A stretch of 57,030 nucleotides of DNA. It comes from Microcoleus sp. FACHB-DQ6 (GTDB taxonomy: Bacteria; Cyanobacteriota; Cyanobacteriia; Cyanobacteriales; Microcoleaceae). The translations under genes were made by a program, and so were the position numbers. Positions 1 through 9,188 of this stretch are shown here, piece by piece. Each line of letters starts with the position of its first letter. Positions within the stretch are counted from its first letter, which is position 1. The DNA lies in the NCBI GenBank assembly GCA_014695175.1, contig JACJNV010000135.1, forward strand, positions 1 to 57,030, in the 5' to 3' direction. The notes under the pieces are model-generated. The model saw nothing but the letters and a program-made list of their open reading frames with translations. It was not told where the DNA came from and did not search any database.

Positions 1-660
1 GTCAGAGTAAAAAGTCACCTCGGCAAAGCGACTTCCAACCACCGGATCTGTGGAGCAAAAACTTGCCTCAAGTTCCTCACTTAACTCAGGACGATCCTGA
101 TTCTGCATCACCATTGGCGCCAGAAAGCTTGCCCAACCAATGTAATTTTTATCCATGATATCGAGGAGATCCTCAATATCTTTGCGCTCAAACCCTCCGT
201 AATAATTTGGTAAGTCATTGATGTAGCAGGGTGAAGGTGCTACGAAAATCAGGCGATAAAAGTAATTAGGAGCTTGAATTGAGGACAGAAGGCCGATCAT
301 ACTGCTGACCGAATGACCGACAAAAATCACATCCCTCAACGCCAATTCTTCACAGATATCGAGGACATCCTGAACATAGCCATTGAGGTCGCTGTACCGT
401 TCGTAACTGTAGGCACTAATATCAGACTGTCCAGAACCTACATAATCAAATAGGAGGATTTTGTAGTCCTTCTCGAAGGCCGGTGTTACGAAACGCCACA
501 TATTTTGATCGCACCCAAATCCATGAGCAAACATCATAGTCTGGGTGCCTTGTCCAAACACTTTTATATTATTCCGCCGTAAAATTTTTTGAGTCATTTG
601 ATCGACACGAGGATTAAATTGATTATAAGACTTTTGCGCGCCTTTATGAGGATTGCTCAT
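1..660 (-). CDS. RsbQ-like alpha/beta hydrolase (3' end beyond window)
   Basis: The reading frame starts with ATG at 660 and runs off the left edge; 220 residues are visible. The sequence follows Bacillus RsbQ closely: HGFGCDQ near the oxyanion hole, DYVGSGQSD, the nucleophile elbow GHSVSS, PSPCYINDLPNYYGG, and FCSTDPVVGSRFAE. RsbQ is a small-ligand serine hydrolase that works with the PAS phosphatase RsbP in energy-stress signalling; cyanobacterial relatives have unknown partners. If translation starts at the internal ATG at 597, the nucleophile becomes Ser96, the same number as in RsbQ, so 597 may be the true start. The catalytic Asp and His lie outside the window. The 660 start overlaps by 17 bases the end of the decayed GGDEF-EAL gene upstream, which suggests that both were once one operon. 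The family call is firm; the substrate is unknown. Confidence 0.85.
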   Translation of the reverse strand, partial: MSNPHKGAQKSYNQFNPRVDQMTQKILRRNNIKVFGQGTQTMMFAHGFGCDQNMWRFVTPAFEKDYKILLFDYVGSGQSDISAYSYERYSDLNGYVQDVLDICEELALRDVIFVGHSVSSMIGLLSSIQAPNYFYRLIFVAPSPCYINDLPNYYGGFERKDIEDLLDIMDKNYIGWASFLAPMVMQNQDRPELSEELEASFCSTDPVVGSRFAEVTFYSD

Positions 661-1612
661 CCCAAAGAGTGGTAGACCACAATTCAGGATGTCGGATTAA
701 TTGAGTGGCAACCTCAGCACTGACAGGCTGGCTAAACATATAACCCTGCCCAATTTCACACGCGATCGATCGCTTGTAACTATTGCAATTGCGCTGGGGT
801 TTCAATTCCTTCGGCAATTGTGCTCACATTTAAGCCATGTGGGATTACAACTATGGGTTGGGCAATTCTGCGAGCGATCGGAGCGTTGGCTAAATCGCGG
901 ACAAAGGAGCGATCAATTTTGAGCGACTTCACCAGAAAATTTTTCAGGTTGTTGAAAGCAGCATAGCCAGTCGCAAAATCATCGACATAAATCGCAATAT
1001 TAGGCTCCGATCGTTGGCTCAAAAAATTGTAGGTAATGTCAACATTAAGCATTATTGCCGTTCCCGTAATCTTTAGCTATGGATATTTTGGCTTCATATC
1101 GGTTCGCTCAACAATGCGATCGCTCTTAGCGATTAAAGTCGGTTGGCTGAGTTGACGTGCCGACAGATTCACCGCGATATTAGGAAGAATTAGTTTGGCT
1201 GCTAGCCACTGCTGATATTCCAGCAAGCTTGCTCTAAAATCCATTTGCTCTTCGGGTAAAATCAATCCAGTTTTTTCGGCGATGGGAATACATCGATGGC
1301 GATGAATCCAACCTAGTTCAGGAGAATATCCTCCTACTATAACTTTAACACCAGCAAGGCTACCTGTTTGCCAATCGAGCTGAGGTTTATCGTACAGCAA
1401 GTATTGGCTTTCCAAGCACAATTCAAGAGATTTGCGATCGCCAGGGTATTGGATTTGGCCCAAGGTATTGTGGCTGTGTAAAAACTATAGGTATTGAGCC
1501 CGATTCCTTAACGTAATATAGGGAAATATCTGCATTTTTTAGCAAGCTATCGAACTTCATTTCATCTTGTGGATCTAGGGAGACGCCAATACTGCTGATG
1601 AGGTGTAAATAA
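644..1612 (-). pseudogene. Decayed GGDEF-EAL (cyclic-di-GMP) protein remnant
   Basis: Pieces of one protein are spread over several minus-strand frames. Around 1480-1610 is the end of a GGDEF domain (SSIGVSLDPQD, LLKNADISLYYVKESG). Around 1077-1440 is the first half of an EAL domain (LAGVKVIVGGYSPELGW, IPIAEKTGLI, NIAVNLSARQL). Around 783-1010 is the second half (IAIYVDDFATGYAAFNNL, LKIDRSFVRDL, TIAEGIETPAQL). At 644-730 is the tail (EIGQGYMFSQPVSAE). An in-frame stop follows TPAQLQ at 780, and frameshifts separate the other parts. The EAL signature itself reads KVI instead of EAL, and no N-terminal GGDEF motif or sensor domain survives upstream. The enzyme is therefore dead. The intact neighbour overlapping its tail suggests a former PAS/GGDEF/EAL-RsbQ signalling unit. 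Confidence 0.85.
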
Positions 1613-1968
1613 TGATTTTTGAAAAGAAAATTATTATTAATATTTTTGTAGAAGTAATCCCCCCTAGTTCCCCTAATCTAGGGGTAGTAGGGATAGGCAC
1701 GATGCGGGACTAAGCTGCTAGGCCAGAAAGATTTTCTGTTAGGTTCGAGAATCGGATAGAGAGAGGATTTTATGATTTTTGAGATCTCATTGAAATATAC
1801 AATTTAGAGGGACAACAGCTTACCCTTAGATTTTTACCAAAACCTATTTAGTGGGATTGCTATAGCAGAAGGCGCTGATGCAGAAGGCAATAAAACCTCC
1901 TATTCCAGCAATTAAGAACCTCTAAAATATTGTCGCGGTTGCTATAAATTTTCACAAACTCCTCAAAT
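1613..1968. other. Gene-free AT-rich spacer
   Basis: No coding frame with recognisable similarity is seen. The stretch holds a short C/G-rich imperfect palindrome near 1660-1690 (CCCCCTAGTTCCCC facing TAGGGG) and AT-rich sequence. It probably contains the lost 5' part of the decayed GGDEF-EAL gene, but nothing legible remains. Confidence 0.5.
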
Positions 1969-2003
1969 TAAAAAAGTTGGGTTTCCTAGCTCAACCCAAC
2001 CTT
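1969..2003 (-). terminator. Rho-independent terminator of kaiC
   Basis: GTTGGGTT (1976-1983) pairs perfectly with AACCCAAC (1993-2000) around a 9-base loop. Read on the minus strand, the stem is followed by a run of T residues (complement of 1971-1975). It lies about 30 bases past the kaiC stop codon. Confidence 0.8.
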
Positions 2004-2030
2004 CTTTTAATAAAGAATGACTGTTAAATC

Positions 2031-3593
2031 TCAAATATCCTCATCGTCTTGGCCTTGCACACCCTGCAGAATCCGCGATAGCTCACTCTTTTCATTAATC
2101 GTAATCCGACTCGGAGAACCGCTGATAATCCGTTCGTAACCACGGAACGAATCTTTAATTTGCGGCCCTCTTTCAGTAATCGTGTATTCCCGGATTCCTT
2201 TATCGTGCCAGGAACCGCGCATCTTAAACACATTAATTGCCCGCGACATTTCTCCTCGAATCTCTACATACTGCAGCATGATAATCGTGTCAGTAATCGT
2301 AGAAATATGGGAGTCCGTAATCGAATGAGCACCCATAAACTGGTCGCTTGTATTTGTGAAAAACCCGGTTATTTCTTCCTGCTTCGCAAAACCTGTCACT
2401 CCGATCACAAATTGCCTGAAAGCATTATTGCTGACACCCCTAGCTAAGGCCGACAGCGAGTCTATAGCAATTCGAGAAGGTTTGAACTCAGCAATTTCTG
2501 ATTTAATAGTCTGCAAGTGGTCTTCCAAACCGGCAGATTCCGGGTAAGTACACAGCAGCTTCAGCATTCCTTTCTCTTCCATTTCCTCAAAATCAATGCC
2601 CCAAGAATAAGCATTGCGGAACAACTGAGCACGCGACTCTTCATAGGCAAACAGCAGCGCCCGATTGCCGTTCATACAAGCATTCTGCAAGAACTTGCTC
2701 ACCAACAGCGTTTTGCCGGTTCCCGTTGCACCCGTAGCTAAAATAATCGAGTCTTTGAAGAAACCGCCACCGCACATCTCGTCGAGAGTTTTATCTCCGG
2801 AAGAAACCCGCACGTTTGAAGACTTTTGAGTTAATCGCATCGCCCCCAACGGGAAAATATTAATTCCGTCATTAGTCATAGTAAAAGGATATTCGCCCTT
2901 CATGTGAGTTGTACCCCGCAACTTCAAAATTTCCATGGTGCGGCGGCGGCGTTCCCCTTCCAAAACGTTGCGAACAATCACCACATTATCCGACACAAAC
3001 TCTTCCACTCCAAACCGAGCGACGGGGCCGTATTCTTCCACCCGTTCCGTAGTCATAACTGTAGTTGCTCCGACTTGTTTGAGGCGCGCAACTAAGCGAA
3101 AAATTTCTCGGCGCACCACCGATGCAGCATCGTACTGCTGAAATACGGCGGTCACTGAATCTATAGAAACCCGCTTGGCTTTGTACTTGCGAATGGCGTA
3201 CTGGATTCGCTCGATTAAGGCAGATAAATCAAAATTCCCTACGATATCTTGACCTTCCGGGTCCGGGGAAGCGTCCAAAATAAATAGCTTGCCTTCCTCG
3301 ATTAACTGTGCCAGATCCCAACCGAAACTGCAAGCATTTTTAATAATATCTGCTGGAGATTCTTCAAAAGTTACGAAAACTCCAGCTTCGTCAAAATGGG
3401 TAATTCCGTTATAGAGAAATTGTACGGCAAATAAAGTTTTTCCCGTTCCTGACGTGCCGCTGACTAGGGTGGTTCTGCCGAGCGGCATTCCGCCGTGACT
3501 GATGTCATCGAAACCCTCAATCATCGTGCGAATTTTTTCAACTCCTGCCGTTCCCAATCCTTCTCGTTGAACCGTTTGACTAATTTCATTCAT
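2031..3593 (-). CDS. kaiC: Circadian clock ATPase/autokinase KaiC
   Basis: KaiC is the central hexameric RecA-type ATPase of the cyanobacterial clock; it autophosphorylates and dephosphorylates over 24 h under control of KaiA and KaiB. Both duplicated domains are intact: CI with Walker A GTSGTGKT and the catalytic pair E77/E78 (FEES), and CII with GATGTGKT. The phosphorylation sites lie in DSHISTITD. With the ATG at 3593 as start, these fall exactly at S431 and T432, the numbering of Synechococcus elongatus, and the protein is 520 residues (519 there). A TTG five codons upstream (3608) is a weaker alternative. The C-terminal A-loop and KaiA-binding tail are present (SELSRILQGV). The gene lies downstream of kaiB across a 346-base spacer and is followed by a terminator. 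Certain. Confidence 0.99.
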   Translation of the reverse strand: MNEISQTVQREGLGTAGVEKIRTMIEGFDDISHGGMPLGRTTLVSGTSGTGKTLFAVQFLYNGITHFDEAGVFVTFEESPADIIKNACSFGWDLAQLIEEGKLFILDASPDPEGQDIVGNFDLSALIERIQYAIRKYKAKRVSIDSVTAVFQQYDAASVVRREIFRLVARLKQVGATTVMTTERVEEYGPVARFGVEEFVSDNVVIVRNVLEGERRRRTMEILKLRGTTHMKGEYPFTMTNDGINIFPLGAMRLTQKSSNVRVSSGDKTLDEMCGGGFFKDSIILATGATGTGKTLLVSKFLQNACMNGNRALLFAYEESRAQLFRNAYSWGIDFEEMEEKGMLKLLCTYPESAGLEDHLQTIKSEIAEFKPSRIAIDSLSALARGVSNNAFRQFVIGVTGFAKQEEITGFFTNTSDQFMGAHSITDSHISTITDTIIMLQYVEIRGEMSRAINVFKMRGSWHDKGIREYTITERGPQIKDSFRGYERIISGSPSRITINEKSELSRILQGVQGQDDEDI

Positions 3594-3939
3594 GTCGATT
3601 TTTGTCAACTCTCAGTATTCTTTAGTTGTCACTCATTAACCGCCGATCATGAGTCTTTGTACCCAGCTTTTAGTTTTGGCTCTTGCTCAATAACTAATGA
3701 CTGCTGACTGCTGACTAATGACCCCCGCCCAAAAACCGATACCGTGCCACGTACTCCTGTCGTGGAAAGATAAAAATTTTAGACTTTTGTTCAACCTCCC
3801 AGATTCATCTGTTGAGTAAATCTAAAATATAAAATCGTTCGACTGAGCGCGACTCGACGCTTCGACTGAGCGCTCGCCGAACGTTTCACGCCAAACCGAA
3901 GTCTCAAATCTAAAATCGACTGACTCTCACCTGATTATC
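3594..3939. other. kaiB-kaiC spacer with short tandem repeats
   Basis: No gene is seen. The spacer holds a tandem GACTGCT repeat (about 3699-3720), two degenerate runs of the heptamer ATCTAAA (about 3821-3840 and 3900-3921), and the partial direct repeat TTCGACTGAGCG (about 3837 and 3862). A kaiC-specific promoter could lie here, since kaiB and kaiC are normally cotranscribed with a much shorter gap; I cannot identify promoter boxes. Confidence 0.5.
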
Positions 3940-4254
3940 TTATGAATTCAGGTCTTCTTCGCGAAGTTCTTCATAGAGCAAATCTAATCCTATCAGAACT
4001 TTCTCGCGATCGGACAAATCGCCAATAATTTTTCGCACCGGCGGCGGCAGGATTTTGGCCAGCGTTGGGGTTGCCAATATTTTGTCCTCTTCTGCTAGCT
4101 GAGGATTTTTGAGAACATCTATGACTTTCAGCGCGTAGACTCCTTGAAATTCTTGTTCTAGGATGTCCTTTAGGGTTTTCAAAGCTCTCACGGAGTTGGG
4201 AGTATTCCCCGCAACGTACAGCTTCAGAACGTAGGTTTTCTTTAGAGGACTCAT
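3940..4254 (-). CDS. kaiB: Circadian clock protein KaiB
   Basis: KaiB is the fold-switching clock protein that binds phosphorylated KaiC, sequesters KaiA and recruits output kinases. The 104-residue product has the usual length and the highly conserved core ([57 protein letters not shown]). The acidic C-terminal tail is typical of the family. It starts at an ATG at 4254. It lies between kaiA (upstream, 188-base gap) and kaiC (downstream) on the same strand, the standard cyanobacterial order. Confidence 0.99.
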   Translation of the reverse strand: MSPLKKTYVLKLYVAGNTPNSVRALKTLKDILEQEFQGVYALKVIDVLKNPQLAEEDKILATPTLAKILPPPVRKIIGDLSDREKVLIGLDLLYEELREEDLNS

Positions 4255-4442
4255 GAACTTTTTTAAATGTTGAGTATTAGTTGCCAGATGTTAGTTGTAG
4301 TTGTTATTTGTCTTAAATCCGCTGTTCTTTGTTATTTTATAATAATTTCCGCCTCGCGCTCGCGCGGCCGTTTGTCGGCTCCTTTCTTTTTTGTTAGATT
4401 CTACCTTCTACCTTTTCTTTCTTAAATTATGCCGAATCCCTT

Positions 4443-5378
4443 CTACATTCTACCTTGAGAGGTCTCTTTCGGAATCGATCGCCGATACATCTCGCACATA
4501 TGAGCGATCGCGTCAATCAGAGTCAAGCGGTAATCGAGCAATATTTCCTCGCTGCGCCCTTCTATTTTTAGCTGTTTAGCAAACTCGTCTATCAATTCCA
4601 TGTGAATTTCTACAATTTGAGTCACGGGAACGTCAGCAAAAAAAGCCAAATTCACAAATTCATCTATTTGATTGTTGACCGCAGTATCTTGAGAAAAATA
4701 ATTCAAAAGGATGTCGCGATAACTCGACTTGAGTTGCTCCAAAAACTTTTGTTTCTCAGAACCCGACAGATTTCTCAAAAAAATCTGGGAATTTCTTTTA
4801 TAATACACACCTAAGTATCCTAATCGCTCCCGTAATTTTTCCGCCAGCCGCCGCTGCTGCCGGCTGAGCAAACTTTGAGCAGTCAATTGGGCTGTCGCAT
4901 CGACCGTTACGGATTGGTAATTGACAGGAACCGGAGTTGAAAGTTTCAGAAATTGTGCGATCGCCTGATCGATACCGGCAGCTATTTCGCTCGATCGAGC
5001 GATTGCCAGTTGCACCTCAGCAGGGTGATAAAAAAAAGCACAGCTTTCGTCTTGACTCTTGTTGGCGGTACAGGCTGCGGCCTCAAAACCATCTGAATAT
5101 GGTGCTTCGGGCCTGCCATCTACCTGCGCGTGAGGCGAAAAAATCACAGCAGGCAAAAAGAGCAATCGTTCTTGCAGCTTGTCCAGAAGCGAGCGCAGAT
5201 CCCCATCCACCTCCAAAACCAAACAATCAAGGTGATAATTGTGCTTAAGGAACCCCAAAAACTCCCCTGCCGACTTAATGTGCGTTAAAGCATAGCGTTC
5301 ACCTCTCAAAAGCTCGATCGCAGAGGCTGCGATTTCCTCAGAGCGGACAAAAATAGCGATAGAAAGTTGAGGAAGCAA
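4443..5378 (-). CDS. kaiA: Circadian clock protein KaiA
   Basis: KaiA stimulates KaiC autophosphorylation by binding its C-terminal tail. The product is full length, about 311 residues, with a divergent N-terminal pseudo-receiver domain (roughly 1-135) and the conserved C-terminal four-helix domain (LAEKLRERLGYLGVYYKR, FVNLAFFADVPVTQIVEIHMELIDEFAKQL, LLDYRLTLIDAIAHMCEMYRRSIP). No ATG exists near the N-terminus. The TTG at 5378 (giving MLPQLSIAIF) aligns with the S. elongatus start (MLSQIAICIW). However, the frame stays open upstream to a good ribosome-binding site, AAAGGAG at 5436-5442, and a CTG at 5424-5426 is an alternative start 9 bases after it. Divergent from the hybrid kinase at 5775. 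Confidence 0.98.
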   Translation of the reverse strand: MLPQLSIAIFVRSEEIAASAIELLRGERYALTHIKSAGEFLGFLKHNYHLDCLVLEVDGDLRSLLDKLQERLLFLPAVIFSPHAQVDGRPEAPYSDGFEAAACTANKSQDESCAFFYHPAEVQLAIARSSEIAAGIDQAIAQFLKLSTPVPVNYQSVTVDATAQLTAQSLLSRQQRRLAEKLRERLGYLGVYYKRNSQIFLRNLSGSEKQKFLEQLKSSYRDILLNYFSQDTAVNNQIDEFVNLAFFADVPVTQIVEIHMELIDEFAKQLKIEGRSEEILLDYRLTLIDAIAHMCEMYRRSIPKETSQGRM

Positions 5379-5774
5379 AGCTGTAGGTGCACCACCTAAG
5401 TTGCCTGAAAGTGCTGGATCGCTCAGAGTTGATATCTCCTTTACAAAAAACTTAACATTTTAATAATCATCTCAATATTTATTTTAACCAATCTTAACCG
5501 CAAAATAAGTGATGCGCTTCTACCAGAAGAAGAATCAAACTGTACTCGGTGGTTTTTGTGTCAAGCACCCTGAGCGTGATTTCTGCAATTAAGCTTAAGC
5601 CTTAAAATAATTGCTAGTCGCCTCAAATCAGGCGTAGGCATCGAACTCCCCGGTCTCGGTGCAGATACCGAGCCTGATAGGGAACTGATATAAAACAAAT
5701 AAGATACAGAAATTCGCAGCTACATTGAGCATCAAAAATATTACTGCTCTCGCGAGCAGACTCTCAGGTTTGTT
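5379..5774. promoter_or_regulatory. Divergent promoter region of kaiA and the hybrid kinase
   Basis: This 396-base spacer separates two diverging genes and must carry promoters for both. It includes the AAAGGAG motif for kaiA (5436-5442) and AT-rich sequence at 5440-5500. I see no convincing promoter boxes and no other gene. Confidence 0.5.
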
Positions 5775-8700
5775 ATGCCACTCACCACCCCCAGTATCAA
5801 AAATTTTATCGAGCCAGTGCCGCTGTGCGTCCAAACGGCTGCGCTAGAATCGCTGCAGTCAATTTTCAGCTCCTGCAACTGCGATCGAGTCGCAGTAGTC
5901 AACGAACAGCTACAGCCGCTGGGATTAGTGTACCTCCGCAGCCTTTGGTCCCGCGCGGCCGATCGCACAAACGACGGGCAGCAACCTTTGTCAGAAAGCT
6001 CGATCGCGATCGAACCAGTCAGGGCATTACCCGCCGCTATGAGCGTCAGCGAATTCTGGCAGTACCTGCAAACAGAGGAACAGAACACCCCAGCCCTGCC
6101 AAACCGCGAAACCGCCGGCATTTCATCAAACAACCCGATCGCCCTCACAGATGCCAGCGGTCAATTTTTAGGAATGCTAGACAGCCTGAGCCTGCTGCAA
6201 TTCGCCGCACTTAACAGCAGCTCGCTCTCCAGCCTCACAGAGCAGGCAACAGCCGTCAAAGAAATCGAATTAAGGCCGGTTTCCGAAGCCATCGCCACGG
6301 CCCTAGATGCTCAAGTGCGCTTTCTAGAAGCAGGATTGAAACCTTCGGAAAACCTGAACTCCCTAGTCCAACTGTTGGAAAAACTGCCCCTGCCCCTGAG
6401 ATTGCAAACCCCTACCGCACAAATAGTCAGTCAAAACGCAGCGTGGCGGATTTTGCTGGGAGCAGGCCCCGAACCAGTTCCAGAACCAACAGCAAATTTG
6501 GGCAAACACTCGCCCCGCAAACCAAGCCATTTAACAAGCGAATACAAGAGCGTGCAGTTAGAGGCCATCACCAAAGAGTGCAGGAGCCTAGTAGGAGCAA
6601 GTAGATCGGACGATTCCCTGCGGGATAGCTTCGCCGCGCGTGATTCAACCGCAGCCACCAGTTGCCCGCTGCCCCTGTACGCTGCAGCCTCCCCCTCAAC
6701 GTTAACCGGTCCAGCTTGGTGTCCCATGACCGGCAAACCAGACACCTACATTTGCGAGTGCCCCGTACAAAAAGGTCAAGAACGGATCTGGCAATTTGTC
6801 AAACAGCCGCTCTCAGACAAGCTAATTTTAGTAATGGGACAAGATGTCACCGAAGAACATTTAGTCGCCAAAGAATTAGCAGCGAAAAACGCAGATTTAA
6901 TCCACCTCAACCGACTAAAAGACGAATTTTTATCCTGCATCAGCCACGAACTAAAAACCCCGCTCACCGCCGTCCTCGGTTTGTCCAGCCTCCTCAAAGA
7001 TAAATTGATCGGAGAACTCAACGACCGCCAAACACGGTACGCCAAACTAATCCATAAAAGCGGGCGGCATTTGATGACAATAGTTAACGACATTTTAGAC
7101 TTGACCCGGATGGAAACCGGGCAGCTAGAACTAATTCCCGAACCGGTCGAAATAGCATCAACCTGCCAAAGAGCGTTTGAACAAGCAAAACAACTGCAAC
7201 AGCAAGAAGAAAAAAACCCTCCCGACCCGAGCAAAACGGACGGTACAGCAAACGCAGAACCCTCGGCCCAAATAGAATTTACACTGGAAATAGAACCGGA
7301 ACTGAGCCACTTAATTGCCGACGAACTGCGGCTGCGGCAAATGCTGGTTAACCTCCTTTCCAATGCCCTAAAATTCACCGAACTCGGCGGCAAAATCGGA
7401 TTGAAAGTAAATGTTTGGGAAGGCTGGATCGCATTCACAGTTTGGGACACTGGCATCGGCATCCCCGCTGACAAACAGCACCTGATCTTTCAGAAATTCC
7501 AACAGCTAGAAAGCCCCCTCACCAGGCGCTTTCAAGGAACCGGACTGGGACTGGTACTGACTCAACGCCTAGCTCGGCTCCACGGCGGAGACGTTTCGTT
7601 TATTTCCTCAGAAAACCAAGGCTCTCAATTTACCCTGCTGCTGCCACCAACTCCTCCGGGAAACAGCAGTGAAGAAGTCTCCGCACCGGGAGCCGCCGAG
7701 GAAGAATTATTAAAACCCCAATATCCGACTCCGATCGCCAATTCTCGCTCTCGTTTAGTATTAATAGTCGAAGCAGTTCCCAAATATATCGAAGATTTAA
7801 CCAACGTCATCTCAGGTTTGGGCTACCAAGTAATAGTCGCCCGTTCCGGCACCGAAGCGCTGGAAAAAGCTCGCAGGTTCAGTCCCGAAGCGATTTTCCT
7901 CAACCCGCTGCTGCCGCTGCTGTCGGGTTGGGACGTGCTGACGCTGCTCAAGAGTGACCCGGATACCCGATCGATTCCGGCGATCGTCACGGCCACCAGA
8001 GGGGAAAAAGAACGAGCCAGTGTCAACAGAGCCGAAGGCTTTTTGAGCTTGCCGGTGGAAGAACCCGCTTTGCGGCGGCTGCTGACAGACTTGATCGGTC
8101 ACAGTAATGCTAGTAGCCCCAAAGTAAGGAGTTCTTTAACCGTGTTGTGGCTCAGCCCGCAAAACAGTTCGTCTCAAGGTTCCGCTTTACTGCTCAACCC
8201 CAACTACTGCCGGGTTTTAGAAGCAGACGACCTCGGCCAAGCAGAACTCGTGGCCAGAATTTGGCGGCCAGACGCGATCGTCTTGGATGGTACAAGTCAA
8301 CTGCAAAACCCATTAGCTTTTATCGAACAGTTAAGCCGGTCTCGAAATTTGGGTTCTCTCCCCTTGGTGACTTTAGACCATCCAACTACGCAACTGGCAA
8401 ATCAAGTCAAAGGATTGTCGGTATTTCCCTGTTTAGCCACTAGCAGTCCCGACGACAGTGAAACTTCACCTACCGGGTTGGTACCAAGTGCTTTGTGGCA
8501 AGTGATTCAAGTTGCTGCTGGCATGAGTTGGAAGCCCAGCATTTTATTTGCCGACATTTCGACTTTACCCGATTTGCACTCCTCTTCTGGGGGGAACCCG
8601 ACGGAAGAATTGGAACATTGCGATCGATCGACAAATGCTGAGATTCCCCTCCCCAATTCCCAGTTTTCTACTCCCAATTTTCAAGCTTTGATTCAGTACA

Positions 8701-9032
8701 TCCACACCGCAGGATTTCGAGGGTCGATCGCTCCCTGCTGGACAGAAGTTTTGCAGCAGTTGCAATATCAAAGCGTTGACTTAGTTTTGCTGTGTTTGCG
8801 AGATGCCCCCTCAGAATCCCCCGCTATGTTGCAGGCGCTATCGAACCTGCGTCAAATGGCAGTAAAACTGCCAATTTTAGTCTGGGATTATCGGTCTGCT
8901 GTAAATTCGGAATCCGAGGCGATCGACTTTCTACTGCAAGAAGTATCTGCCAAAATTTTGCCTTCTTCCTTATCGGCAGCACAATTGTTAGACAAAATTC
9001 AACAGACTTTATTAAGTCACTCAAGTTCGTGA
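5775..9032 (+). CDS. Hybrid sensor histidine kinase with degenerate receivers
   Basis: A 1085-residue cytoplasmic kinase without evident membrane segments. Residues 1-155 look like a CBS-domain pair (DRVAVVNEQLQPLGLVYLR and ALTDASGQFLGMLDSLSLL). A PAS-like segment follows (about 180-370; LEKLPLPLRLQT, QNAAW). HisKA carries the phospho-acceptor His391 in ISHELKTPL, and HATPase_c has VWDTGIGIPADKQ and GTGLGLVL. Three receiver-like domains follow. In the first (about 650-770) the phospho-acceptor position is Asn710 (IFLNPLLPLLSGWD) and the acidic pair and Lys are also missing, so it is a pseudo-receiver. The second keeps Asp838 (IVLDGTS) but is otherwise weak; the third (about 970-1085) is degenerate. 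It is divergent from kaiA, which itself has a pseudo-receiver; a role in clock input or output is only inferred from position. Confidence 0.92.
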   Translation: MPLTTPSIKNFIEPVPLCVQTAALESLQSIFSSCNCDRVAVVNEQLQPLGLVYLRSLWSRAADRTNDGQQPLSESSIAIEPVRALPAAMSVSEFWQYLQTEEQNTPALPNRETAGISSNNPIALTDASGQFLGMLDSLSLLQFAALNSSSLSSLTEQATAVKEIELRPVSEAIATALDAQVRFLEAGLKPSENLNSLVQLLEKLPLPLRLQTPTAQIVSQNAAWRILLGAGPEPVPEPTANLGKHSPRKPSHLTSEYKSVQLEAITKECRSLVGASRSDDSLRDSFAARDSTAATSCPLPLYAAASPSTLTGPAWCPMTGKPDTYICECPVQKGQERIWQFVKQPLSDKLILVMGQDVTEEHLVAKELAAKNADLIHLNRLKDEFLSCISHELKTPLTAVLGLSSLLKDKLIGELNDRQTRYAKLIHKSGRHLMTIVNDILDLTRMETGQLELIPEPVEIASTCQRAFEQAKQLQQQEEKNPPDPSKTDGTANAEPSAQIEFTLEIEPELSHLIADELRLRQMLVNLLSNALKFTELGGKIGLKVNVWEGWIAFTVWDTGIGIPADKQHLIFQKFQQLESPLTRRFQGTGLGLVLTQRLARLHGGDVSFISSENQGSQFTLLLPPTPPGNSSEEVSAPGAAEEELLKPQYPTPIANSRSRLVLIVEAVPKYIEDLTNVISGLGYQVIVARSGTEALEKARRFSPEAIFLNPLLPLLSGWDVLTLLKSDPDTRSIPAIVTATRGEKERASVNRAEGFLSLPVEEPALRRLLTDLIGHSNASSPKVRSSLTVLWLSPQNSSSQGSALLLNPNYCRVLEADDLGQAELVARIWRPDAIVLDGTSQLQNPLAFIEQLSRSRNLGSLPLVTLDHPTTQLANQVKGLSVFPCLATSSPDDSETSPTGLVPSALWQVIQVAAGMSWKPSILFADISTLPDLHSSSGGNPTEELEHCDRSTNAEIPLPNSQFSTPNFQALIQYIHTAGFRGSIAPCWTEVLQQLQYQSVDLVLLCLRDAPSESPAMLQALSNLRQMAVKLPILVWDYRSAVNSESEAIDFLLQEVSAKILPSSLSAAQLLDKIQQTLLSHSSS

Positions 9033-9050
9033 AAATGAAGAATTTACCAG

Positions 9051-9077
9051 GTTTGTAGTGAGGAATTCACTCCTCTC
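9051..9077. repeat. Dispersed palindromic repeat GTTTGTAGTGAGGA, copy 1
   Basis: GTTTGTAGTGAGGA followed by a partly complementary CACTCCTC. Related copies occur at 10135, 39555 and 51711. It lies just after the hybrid kinase gene and may act as a terminator-like hairpin. Confidence 0.6.
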
Positions 9078-9188
9078 TAAAGCAGTGAAGAAAAACTCTT
9101 ATTCCTGAGTGCCAACATAATTTTGGAAATATTCAACTGAAAACGGCGAATCGTTGCGAGTCAAGAAGCAATATCAAAACTCAAAAAT

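Noticed and set aside
3821-3925. Possible CRISPR-like repeats in the kaiB-kaiC spacer
   Set aside because: Units are heptamers in tandem without spacers of constant size; they are short tandem repeats, not a CRISPR array.
6776-7474. Long minus-strand frame inside the hybrid kinase gene
   Set aside because: It is the antisense of HisKA/HATPase coding sequence, Ser/Leu-rich in the way typical of shadow frames.
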